Positions 1 to 5,385 of a stretch of DNA of 17,404 nucleotides are shown piece by piece. The notes under the pieces were generated by a model. That model was not told the DNA's origin. It was given only the letters and a program-made list of their open reading frames with translations, and did no database searches. The position numbers and the translations under genes were made by a program. Origin of the DNA: Rickettsiales bacterium (lineage in GTDB: Bacteria; Pseudomonadota; Alphaproteobacteria; Rickettsiales; UBA1997); contig JAIRWJ010000009.1 in the NCBI GenBank assembly GCA_031269065.1, positions 1 through 17,404 of the forward strand. Direction: 5' to 3'. Within the stretch, counting starts at the first letter, position 1, and every line of letters starts with the position of its first letter.

Positions 1-9
1 AATGAACCT

Positions 10-31
10 CCTCGCAGCAGAGACTGCGAGG
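10..31. other. 8-bp perfect hairpin
   Basis: CCTCGCAG and CTGCGAGG form a perfect 8-bp stem around a 6-base loop. There is no T-run on either side, so it is not a canonical intrinsic terminator. It lies beyond the 3' end of the minus-strand membrane-protein genes and could still protect or end that transcript, or belong to an RNA extending off the left edge. Confidence 0.4.
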
Positions 32-99
32 TATCGGTAGTTTACTAATGTAGTTTGCTAATCAAATAGTGATAGCTGCTGTGAATGTATTAATTTCGT

Positions 100-127
100 A
101 GCAGAGCTGTGGGGAATTGAACCCGGA
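100..127 (-). other. tmRNA/tRNA 3'-end-like fragment
   Basis: Read on the minus strand this stretch has a T-loop-like GGGTTCAATTCCCC followed by CAGCTCT. That order resembles the T-arm plus acceptor strand of tmRNA, which typically ends CAGCTCCACCA. The T-stem would hold only about three pairs, the 3' end reads GCTA instead of CCA, and no matching 5' acceptor strand or tag reading frame is nearby. It is therefore not a functional tRNA or tmRNA as seen. A diverged relic or an attachment-site scar is possible; chance similarity is also possible. Confidence 0.25.
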
Positions 128-137
128 GAGATTAAAA

Positions 138-162
138 GTATACGAAAGGTTATCAATCCCGA
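138..162. repeat. dispersed repeat, copy 1 (core GGTTATCAATCCC)
   Basis: Copy 1 of an element with core GGTTATCAATCCC (148-160 here), preceded by AGTATACGAAA. Other copies have their cores at 733-745, 3190-3202 and 10928-10940. This copy abuts the stop codon of the minus-strand membrane-protein gene (163-165), and the same arrangement is seen for copy 2 beside the tandem paralogue. Confidence 0.6.
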
Positions 163-684
163 TCACGCTTCCCCCTTTTTTCTCCGGGAGACAAACTGTC
201 TATAGGTCCCGTAGAGTAGATAGAAGAAATGAAGGAGTATAAGCGGGGGTTTGAGCAGGGGGATCGTCATAGGGTTCAGAACTATTCCGACTAGGAAGAT
301 ACTGAACCAACCATCACCGACAATGGCGAAATACTCGATGACCAACGGCGCAAGTGGCAATAGGATCTCCCCCAGTAGACAGAGAATAGTTAAAGTTCCA
401 CGTTTTCTGAAGTGCAGTAGTACTGCTGTCACATCTAGAATAAAAAACAATTCTGGCATACGTCCGGTGACCCAACTAATGATTTTACTCGTTTTGAATA
501 TGGCCGGGTTTCCCCCAGGATATATATCATAGGAGTGGAATAGTAGAAACGTAATTTCAAGGAACAATAGAAGCCTATTCACTCCATCCTTTGACCTTTT
601 GAGATAAAAACTCAGAAGCACATTGACGATGAAGATCATAGACCAAATTAATAGGAATAGATATGGAATTGGGATAATTTTCAC
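163..684 (-). CDS. multi-span membrane protein, tandem paralogue A
   Basis: A 173-residue very hydrophobic protein with about five hydrophobic segments, near residues 5-28, 37-50, 76-92, 96-118 and 122-160, and a basic C-terminal tail (RRKKGEA). No family is recognised. It starts with GTG at 684 preceded by a weak AGGGG Shine-Dalgarno about 8 bases away. It is a diverged paralogue of the gene at 749-1309: the shared N-terminal motif K(S/P)KDG(V/I)N, the following LLLFLE and the near-identical C-terminus HFFYLLYGTYRQ-VSRRKKGE show this. The last 64 coding bases differ at only about one position between copies although the rest has drifted. Both lie downstream of the split secreted protein gene in the same orientation and may be cotranscribed with it. 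Function is unknown; likely lineage-specific. Confidence 0.7.
   Translation of the reverse strand: MKIIPIPYLFLLIWSMIFIVNVLLSFYLKRSKDGVNRLLLFLEITFLLFHSYDIYPGGNPAIFKTSKIISWVTGRMPELFFILDVTAVLLHFRKRGTLTILCLLGEILLPLAPLVIEYFAIVGDGWFSIFLVGIVLNPMTIPLLKPPLILLHFFYLLYGTYRQFVSRRKKGEA
168..231. repeat. near-identical 3' segment of the tandem paralogues (copy 1)
   Basis: This stretch matches 753-816 (offset 585) with about one mismatch, and similarity continues outward through the dispersed repeat at 138-162 and 723-747. It encodes the shared LYGTYRQ-VSRRKKGE C-terminus. The sharp conservation compared with the rest of the two genes suggests recent duplication or gene conversion. Confidence 0.75.
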
Positions 685-722
685 GATCGGACCCCTGTAA
701 AAAACACATTGGGAATGTTAAA

Positions 723-747
723 AGTATGTGGAAGGTTATCAATCCCA
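723..747. repeat. dispersed repeat, copy 2 (core GGTTATCAATCCC)
   Basis: Second copy, with core at 733-745, immediately beyond the 3' end of the membrane-protein gene at 749-1309. The flank GAATGTTAAA-AGTATGTGGAA is shared with copy 3 near fabD (GAATGTTAAAT-AGTACGTAAAA). The repeat unit is therefore about 35 bases, longer than the core. Confidence 0.6.
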
Positions 748-748
748 A

Positions 749-1309
749 TCACACTTCCCCCTTTTTTCTCCGGGAGACAGACTGTCTATAGGTCCCGTAG
801 AGTAGATAGAAGAAATGGCAGAGCATAAGTGGGAACTTAAGGATGACGAATATCCCGTAGAGGCAGAGGGCCATGAAGGTCGGAATGGCAGTAAACAGCC
901 ATGGATAATCCCCGCCACCAAGTGTACCGCCCGGGGGATACATGAAGACCAACAATGGAAGCAGCGTTAGAATTCCCCAGAGCGAACAGAGGATAGTCAC
1001 AATTTTATGTTTTCTAAAGCGTTTAGATATTGCCAATGCATCTATAATTAAAAGCAGGCTGGGGATGGGAAGTTTGAATAGGCCAATGGTCCATTTGACG
1101 ATAGTATCATATGCTCCAAACATCGTGAGTAGGACGCCACAGAGGCCGAACGGTAGAAGCGTAGTTTCGAGGAACAGCAGAAATCCGTTTATTCCATCCT
1201 TTGGCTTTTGGAGATGGGAACTCAGAAACACATTGGCTATGAAAGCTCCAAATAAAATTATCGAAGGTAGACACAATATTAAGAACACTCTGGCTGAATC
1301 ACTCAGCAT
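749..1309 (-). CDS. multi-span membrane protein, tandem paralogue B
   Basis: A 186-residue hydrophobic protein with about five hydrophobic segments, including an N-terminal one after MLSDSARVF, and a basic C-terminal tail RRKKGEV. ATG at 1309 is supported by TAGGAG seven bases upstream. It is the better-preserved member of the tandem pair with 163-684. No domain or catalytic motif is recognised, so only membrane location is predicted. It lies about 70 bases after the stop of the split Gly/Asn-rich gene, in the same direction, compatible with one transcript. Confidence 0.72.
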   Translation of the reverse strand: MLSDSARVFLILCLPSIILFGAFIANVFLSSHLQKPKDGINGFLLFLETTLLPFGLCGVLLTMFGAYDTIVKWTIGLFKLPIPSLLLIIDALAISKRFRKHKIVTILCSLWGILTLLPLLVFMYPPGGTLGGGDYPWLFTAIPTFMALCLYGIFVILKFPLMLCHFFYLLYGTYRQSVSRRKKGEV

Positions 1310-1378
1310 GGCCAGACTCCTATAGAAAATACCTTGGGAAGGCTAGAGGGTGGAAAAATTAAAACAAGCATCCTACAC

Positions 1379-2469
1379 CTAAAACTCCCATCTAAAGCCC
1401 ATTCCGATATTCCCGTTAAAATTCACATTGGCGTCTACTCTGGCACCACCTATATGAGCACCCGCATTTATGCCATTTTCATTAATACCCACATTAAGAG
1501 GACCTACGCCTATATTCAAACCATTTTCATCGATAACCATATTAACACCATCTATACTGACAATTGTACCACCCAGTAGAATACCCAAAAGACTGTACTG
1601 CTGTAGAGTGGACCTTAGCTTTTCAGCATCACCGGAACCATAATTGCCAGCTTCACCGTTATTTGTATTTGGTCCGTTGCCTCTGTCCTTTTTGTCTGGA
1701 TCGCTGTCAAATCCGCCATTACCTTTGCCAAACATACCAAAAAAACCATCATTATTGCCAAATGCACCAAAATAATTATTGTCATTCCCATCAGCCTGGT
1801 TCCAATTATATTTTCCATTATCATAGCCAAAGGTAAAATGTTCTTCCTCTATGGTGGACTTCCATACATCTGCCCTACCGCCAAGTCTAACGTATTCTTT
1901 GAGAACCTCCTCCGCGAAATCTTGGCAATTGTGGCTCTTATATTCCCCCTGCCTATATTTTCCCTTTTTGTAACTTTTTCTATGAAAAAGTCGATAGTAT
2001 GTTCCCATTAGCTTCTCCTCTTCACTGTTCATCACCTTGTATTTTTTAGCTACAAATTGTGGTTTTATATTTTCTACAGCTCGTCCCATCAAATCCATAT
2101 CTCCCTTAAACTCTAGCGAGGAATATGTATACCCATACTCTTTTTTTCAAGCTTTTCGCGTTCCATGGAACGGAATTCACCTTCGATGGAGTCAACGAAA
2201 AGGGAAAAGAAAGGGTGTTTACTGAAATACCCCACATTAGTCCCATTCGCAAAAACTATCTGATGGTGTCTACAGTCCCTTCTATAGGCATTTCGGCACT
2301 TACTTGTAATAGATATGTTCCAAGCTATGTGCCTCTTTCTGTCTTCTTCAGACTTCTCATCCTCAGACTTCTTATCTACAGACCATACCTTAAGCGGTCC
2401 CTCTGCCTTATTGCTCTCCTCAATAAAGGGGGTAAACAAACTAATCATTAAAAAAAGTGTTTTAAACAT
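1379..2469 (-). pseudogene. secreted permuted papain-like protein gene, frame split at a slippery A AAA AAG (pseudogene or programmed -1 frameshift)
   Basis: The two halves lie in different frames. The 5' half starts at ATG 2469, after GGAGG about 14 bases upstream, with a signal-peptide-like MFKTLFLMISLFTPF, and stops at 2113. The 3' half is open from about 2146 down to 1379. A -1 shift at the A7 run (2141-2147), in zero frame A AAA AAG, joins them into one protein of about 363 residues. Joined, it reads H(H)QIVFANGTNVGYF, then YTYSSLEFK, KYKV, and NCQDFAEEVLKEY. The His-first, NC-later order resembles circularly permuted papain-like hydrolases (LRAT/PPPDE/YaeF type), with candidate catalytic His in HHQIV and Cys in NCQDF. 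A Gly/Asn-rich linker follows, then a repetitive tail ending GMGFRWEF. Known: A AAA AAG is the dnaX-type slippery heptamer. Inference: either programmed frameshifting or a one-base deletion in a homopolymer. Enzyme class is moderate confidence only. Confidence 0.6.
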
Positions 2470-2578
2470 AGGACACTTGTCTTCCTCCAAATTTATTTTA
2501 GAAAATCAGCATGCCCAGAAGGACCATTCCAACCGGTAAGCCTCTAACCTCCCGGTTCTAGGGGTTTCCCCCCTGCAC
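2470..2578 (-). promoter_or_regulatory. structured 5' leader of the split secreted gene
   Basis: Between the predicted transcription start (about 2578) and ATG 2469 lie about 110 bases able to form two hairpins. One pairs AACCGG with CCGGTT, the other AGGGG with CCCCT. No known riboswitch was recognised. Confidence 0.3.
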
Positions 2579-2585
2579 TGGCGGA

Positions 2586-2613
2586 AGTGTAAAAGGGTTT
2601 TGGTTATAGTCAA
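2586..2613 (-). promoter_or_regulatory. sigma70-type promoter TTGACT-16-TACACT
   Basis: On the minus strand TTGACT (2613-2608), a 16-base spacer and TACACT (2591-2586) face the split secreted gene. Both hexamers and the spacing are identical to the promoter before the BON lipoprotein gene at 10962-10989. Confidence 0.55.
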
Positions 2614-2630
2614 GGATTACAGCTTTAAGT

Positions 2631-2653
2631 GCGGGGACCGCTTAAACATAAGT
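2631..2653. other. hairpin upstream of the promoter
   Basis: TTTAA-GT-GCGG-GGA-CCGC-TTAAA folds as a 9-bp stem with a two-base bulge and a three-base loop. It lies about 18 bases upstream of the minus-35 at 2613. It could be an operator or a leftover of the adjacent IS remnant. Confidence 0.3.
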
Positions 2654-2699
2654 TGATTACTCCAGCGCTATCCCCAATAAAGCCTATCAAATAGCAGTA

Positions 2700-3124
2700 T
2701 TAGACTGTTGCAATGCAACAGAGCATTTCTAGGGATTTGCTGAATCTTCTGGTCCTCCTGCTGAGTCTAGCCAGGTAATTTCTAATTCTCGAGTTTATGG
2801 ATTCTACAGAGCAGGTTTCAGATTTGCTAGCTATGTGTTTACTGCAGAATTCGGTATTTTAGCAAATTTTTTAAACCATTCTGGCACAAGGGCAACTGAT
2901 ACATTCTCTAGCCTCTCTATGCTTCCCAGGCCCACATTATCTAGATAGAGTTTTAAAACTCTTAGCCTCTTCTCATCAGAGTATTTTATTCTTCTATCAC
3001 TCCCTCCTCCAAAAGTTCTTCCATAGTCTCTGCAATAATACCTCTGTTTGCCTCCATCCACTATGCCGCTCATATTTATTCTCTCGCTCTCACGGTGAAC
3101 ACATTTTATTCCTTCGACACACAT
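2700..3124 (-). mobile_element. IS1-family insertion sequence remnant, internally deleted
   Basis: The minus strand encodes an InsA-like N-terminal part (3124-2831: GKQRYYCRDYGRTF, then YSDEKRLRVLKLYLDNVGLGSIERL). A second frame (about 2828-2700) then encodes the InsB C-terminus, with VESINSRIRNYLARLSRR and FSKSLEML before TAA. The middle of the transposase, carrying most of the DDE domain, is missing, so the element cannot transpose by itself. Zinc-ribbon cysteines expected in this family are replaced (CVHR for CxxC; CRDY for CRDC), a further sign of decay. Convincing terminal inverted repeats were not found. A 17-base dyad (CTGTTGCA-A-TGCAACAG, 2705-2721) overlaps the InsB 3' end. Confidence 0.75.
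2831..3124 (-). pseudogene. IS1-family transposase InsA-like fragment
   Basis: 97 codons from ATG 3124 to TAG 2831. This is a zinc-ribbon plus helix-turn-helix N-terminal region of an IS1-type transposase: G-KQRYYC-D-GRTF, YSDEKR, LKLYL-NVGL-SIERL-NVS. It should continue by -1 frameshift into InsB, but most of InsB is deleted. Two Cys positions of the zinc ribbon are substituted. Probably nonfunctional. Confidence 0.7.
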
Positions 3125-3165
3125 AGAACTAGTCCTTTTTAGTTAACCTGGACTGATGTTACAAC

Positions 3166-3203
3166 TTGAATGTTAAATAGTACGTAAAAGGTTATCAATC
3201 CCC
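3166..3203. repeat. dispersed repeat, copy 3 (core GGTTATCAATCCC)
   Basis: Core at 3190-3202, with the flank GAATGTTAAAT-AGTACGTAAAA matching copy 2. It ends about 22 bases upstream of the candidate fabD minus-35 hexamer. Confidence 0.6.
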
Positions 3204-3224
3204 GAAACTAATATTTTTATTTTG

Positions 3225-3253
3225 TTGATTTTACTAAAAAATCCCGCTAGACA
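3225..3253 (+). promoter_or_regulatory. candidate fabD promoter
   Basis: TTGATT (3225-3230), a 17-base spacer and TAGACA (3248-3253) would start transcription about 20 bases before the fabD ATG. The minus-10 is a weak match to TATAAT; support comes mainly from position and from the parallel layout at the BON gene. Confidence 0.3.
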
Positions 3254-3280
3254 TCGTAGTAGATATAAAAATTATTCCAG

Positions 3281-4219
3281 ATGGTAACTGCAATTATTTT
3301 TCCGGGTCAGGGATGTCAGATGGTTGGCATGGCACAAGAATTCTATGACAATTTTAGTACCGCCCGAGAGGTTTTTGATGAGGTGGACGATATTACAGCT
3401 AAGAAACTAACGAAATTAATTTTTGAAGGACCTCTGGAAGAACTTACACAGACCAGCAATGCCCAGTCGGCAATCATGGCCGCATCCATGGCTATTCTTA
3501 GGACCATAGAATCAGAGAGTGGAGAAAAAATGGAAAGCCTATGCAGTTTTAGTGCTGGACATTCGCTCGGCGAGTACACAGCACTCTGTGCCAGCCGAAG
3601 TCTAACGCTAGCCGACACGACGAAACTCCTGAAGATACGAGGAGAAACGTTTGCAGAGGTGGGTGAAAGAAATCATGGCTCCATGGCCGTCCTAGGGGCA
3701 TCACTTGGTCTGGTGGAGAAAATTGTCAGAGAATCTGTCCTGGCTGGCGAAATACTAGAGATAACCAACGACAACACAGACGATCAAGTTGTGCTGAGTG
3801 GCAATAGAGATTCCATAGACAAGGCACTTGAGCAAGCCAAGGTCAGAGGCATTAGTAAAATAAAGAAGCTATCCGTTAGCGGAGCATTTCATTCGAAACT
3901 CATGGAACCAGCTGTTGAAATTATGCGCAGCGCTCTAGAAAATGTCAAAATAGCAGAGCCAGTTGTCGGCATCATGGCCAACTACAGAGCAGAACTAGAG
4001 AATAGCAGTGAGATTAGGGACAATTTACTCAGTCAGATTACCAACCGAGTGAGATGGCGTGAAACCATGCTAAACCTCAGTAAACTTGGGGTAGATAGCT
4101 TTCTGGAAGTCGGGCCGGGGAGAGTTCTAACAAATATGGTCAGAAAAACCTGTCCTGAAGCCAAGGCCACAACCATTGGCTCCATCGAGCAGCTGAAGAA
4201 ATTCTTGAAAACTAATTAA
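3281..4219 (+). CDS. fabD: malonyl-CoA:ACP S-malonyltransferase
   Basis: Transfers malonyl groups from malonyl-CoA to acyl carrier protein, supplying the extender unit for type II fatty acid synthesis in the cytosol. The 312-residue length is normal. Family motifs are present in order: FPGQGCQ at the N-terminus (oxyanion-hole Gln), GHSLGEY with the nucleophile Ser (about residue 92), VSGAFHS with the catalytic His (about residue 203), and EVGPGRVL near the C-terminus. The start ATG 3281 puts IIFPGQG at the usual place, but no clear Shine-Dalgarno precedes it. It stands alone: the next gene (rpmA) is convergent, and no other fab gene is in the window. A member of the dispersed repeat and a weak promoter lie just upstream. 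Confidence 0.96.
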   Translation: MVTAIIFPGQGCQMVGMAQEFYDNFSTAREVFDEVDDITAKKLTKLIFEGPLEELTQTSNAQSAIMAASMAILRTIESESGEKMESLCSFSAGHSLGEYTALCASRSLTLADTTKLLKIRGETFAEVGERNHGSMAVLGASLGLVEKIVRESVLAGEILEITNDNTDDQVVLSGNRDSIDKALEQAKVRGISKIKKLSVSGAFHSKLMEPAVEIMRSALENVKIAEPVVGIMANYRAELENSSEIRDNLLSQITNRVRWRETMLNLSKLGVDSFLEVGPGRVLTNMVRKTCPEAKATTIGSIEQLKKFLKTN

Positions 4220-4310
4220 ATTGACCAGAAATCGAACTCTAAAACCAAGTTCCACAATACGCGTCCCTAGAAAGAAGCGAAGCAGATACCATCCAACAGG
4301 GGCTGCAAAA

Positions 4311-4568
4311 CTACTCGGTTACAATGTTGACAAAGACCCTGTTTTTTGGCCCTTTCTTTACAAATTCCACAACACCGCCAACTAGGGCGAATATAGTATG
4401 ATCTTTGCCTAGGCCCACATTGAAACCCGGATACCACTTCGTTCCCCGCTGTTTACAAATAATACCACCAGGAGCAATTTTCTCACCGGCATACTTCTTA
4501 ATACCTAGTCTCCTGCCAGCCGAATCGCGGCCATTGGTAGAGCTCCCTCCGGCTTTATGATGGGCCAT
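4311..4568 (-). CDS. rpmA: 50S ribosomal protein L27
   Basis: A component of the large ribosomal subunit whose N-terminal tail reaches the peptidyl-transferase centre. The 85-residue protein has the canonical start MAHHKAGGSSTNGRDSAGRR and the GLGKDHTIFAL motif. There is no Firmicutes-type N-terminal extension, so no processing is expected. ATG 4568 overlaps the rplU stop by one base (TAATG) and has GGGAGG upstream, so translation is probably coupled to L21. The transcript converges on fabD; no convincing terminator is seen in 4220-4310. Confidence 0.98.
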   Translation of the reverse strand: MAHHKAGGSSTNGRDSAGRRLGIKKYAGEKIAPGGIICKQRGTKWYPGFNVGLGKDHTIFALVGGVVEFVKKGPKNRVFVNIVTE

Positions 4569-4903
4569 TACGCCTCCCCAGGGTAGTTAGAAAATACTAT
4601 AGAAGTAATTCTCACTCGGGTCTTCGATTGCCTGTGACCACCCATAGTTCTAGAATTCTTTCTTCTTCTCATTTTGAAAATCATCACCTTTTTGTCTCTA
4701 TGATTTTTTATAACCTCAGCCTCTACAGTGACACCAACTACCTTAGGCTTCCCAACAAGTACCCTACCCTCAGCATCCTCCACCAGAAGGATATCGCCAA
4801 ACAAAACCTTTCCACCTTCTTCGGCATCCAACTTCTCAACATCTATAAAGTTCCCTTCGGATACCGTATACTGTTTATTTCCTGTTCTTAATACCGCAAA
4901 CAT
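4568..4903 (-). CDS. rplU: 50S ribosomal protein L21
   Basis: A large-subunit protein that binds 23S rRNA. It is 111 residues from the ATG at 4903 (MFAVLRTGNKQY), preferred over an in-frame GTG nine bases upstream because L21 proteins begin this way. The KMRRRKNSRTMGGHRQ block with the C-terminal I-S-I motif is typical of the family. It is first gene of the rplU-rpmA operon and is preceded by a strong promoter (4951-4980) and a short leader with a hairpin. Confidence 0.97.
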   Translation of the reverse strand: MFAVLRTGNKQYTVSEGNFIDVEKLDAEEGGKVLFGDILLVEDAEGRVLVGKPKVVGVTVEAEVIKNHRDKKVMIFKMRRRKNSRTMGGHRQSKTRVRITSIVFSNYPGEA

Positions 4904-4922
4904 AAACCCCACATAACAAGTG

Positions 4923-4938
4923 ACCCATCAAAATGGGT
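4923..4938 (-). promoter_or_regulatory. leader hairpin of rplU
   Basis: ACCCAT and ATGGGT form a 6-bp stem with a four-base loop inside the roughly 40-base rplU leader, just after the predicted start of transcription. Autoregulatory leaders are known for ribosomal protein operons, but nothing shows that this one binds L21. Confidence 0.3.
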
Positions 4939-4950
4939 AAAAACAAGCCT

Positions 4951-4980
4951 ATGATACTACCACCGAATGCTAATTGTCAA
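4951..4980 (-). promoter_or_regulatory. rplU-rpmA promoter TTGACA-18-TATCAT
   Basis: On the minus strand a perfect minus-35 TTGACA (4980-4975) is 18 bases from TATCAT (4956-4951). The predicted start of transcription is near 4944, about 40 bases before the L21 start codon. One of the best promoter matches in the window. Confidence 0.7.
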
Positions 4981-4993
4981 CGATTTTGTTTAC

Positions 4994-5098
4994 TGTGAAA
5001 CCCCAAATAGGTTGCGCACTTTCTCGTCCAATCTTCTTAATTTCTTGTGAAACCACCCAGTAGATTGCTACACTTTCCCGTCCCATCTTCTTAATTTC
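4994..5098. repeat. imperfect tandem duplication of about 52 bp
   Basis: Two head-to-tail copies, 4994-5044 and 5046-5098, both begin TGTGAAACC and end ATCTTCTTAATTTC, sharing CACTTTC-CGTCC inside. They lie directly upstream of the rplU promoter. No ORF spans them. They may be upstream activating sequence or neutral duplication. Confidence 0.65.
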
Positions 5099-5148
5099 AA
5101 TTTTCTTATATAATATCCTCCAGGAATTGTGTTATGCATTTATTAATT

Positions 5149-5176
5149 TTGCCTAGAATACGCTAGAACATAGATA
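5149..5176 (+). promoter_or_regulatory. weak candidate promoter for a small ORF
   Basis: TTGCCT (5149-5154), a 16-base spacer and TAGATA (5171-5176) would start a transcript about 30 bases before the small ORF at 5215. The match is modest. Confidence 0.2.
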
Positions 5177-5214
5177 AAACCCAAAATAATCTTGAATAGC
5201 CTGGCGGCGGAAAA

Positions 5215-5385
5215 ATGGAAAGCAACAACATTCGTATTTGGACAGATGACTTTGGCTTTCCGGACGGGAAAGTGGTTCAGATGCCCAAGGTATCTGAACC
5301 ACGCCCCATGTTTTCCGAGAGCCGTGGAAGACTAGAGCTTAGATCAAACAACTTCTCCTCTCCCTTTCTCAAATTTCTCAGCTAA
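5215..5385 (+). CDS. possible 56-residue small protein overlapping the giant gene's 3' end
   Basis: ATG 5215 to TAA 5385 encodes MESNNIRIWTDDFGFPDGK..., a polar protein with no recognised domain. It is preceded by GGCGGCGG, only a weak ribosome binding site, and a weak promoter. Its last 42 bases are antisense to the end of the 1452-residue gene, and a strong hairpin (5272-5302) lies inside it. It could be a real small gene, a fragment of a lost one, or chance. Confidence 0.25.
   Translation: MESNNIRIWTDDFGFPDGKVVQMPKVSEPRPMFSESRGRLELRSNNFSSPFLKFLS
5272..5302. terminator. 14-bp hairpin downstream of the giant gene
   Basis: GTGGTTCAGAT pairs perfectly with ATCTGAACCAC, and the stem extends through a G-U and two C-G pairs to a three-base loop. 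On the minus strand it follows the giant gene's stop codon by about 40 bases, so it may end or stabilise that mRNA. The bases after it (CTTTCCCG) lack a real T-run, so intrinsic termination is uncertain. Confidence 0.4.

Noticed and set aside
1..140. Complete tmRNA or tRNA gene on the minus strand
   Set aside because: The T-stem is broken, there is no CCA, no 5' acceptor partner and no tag ORF ending in AA; only a 3'-end-like fragment is supported.
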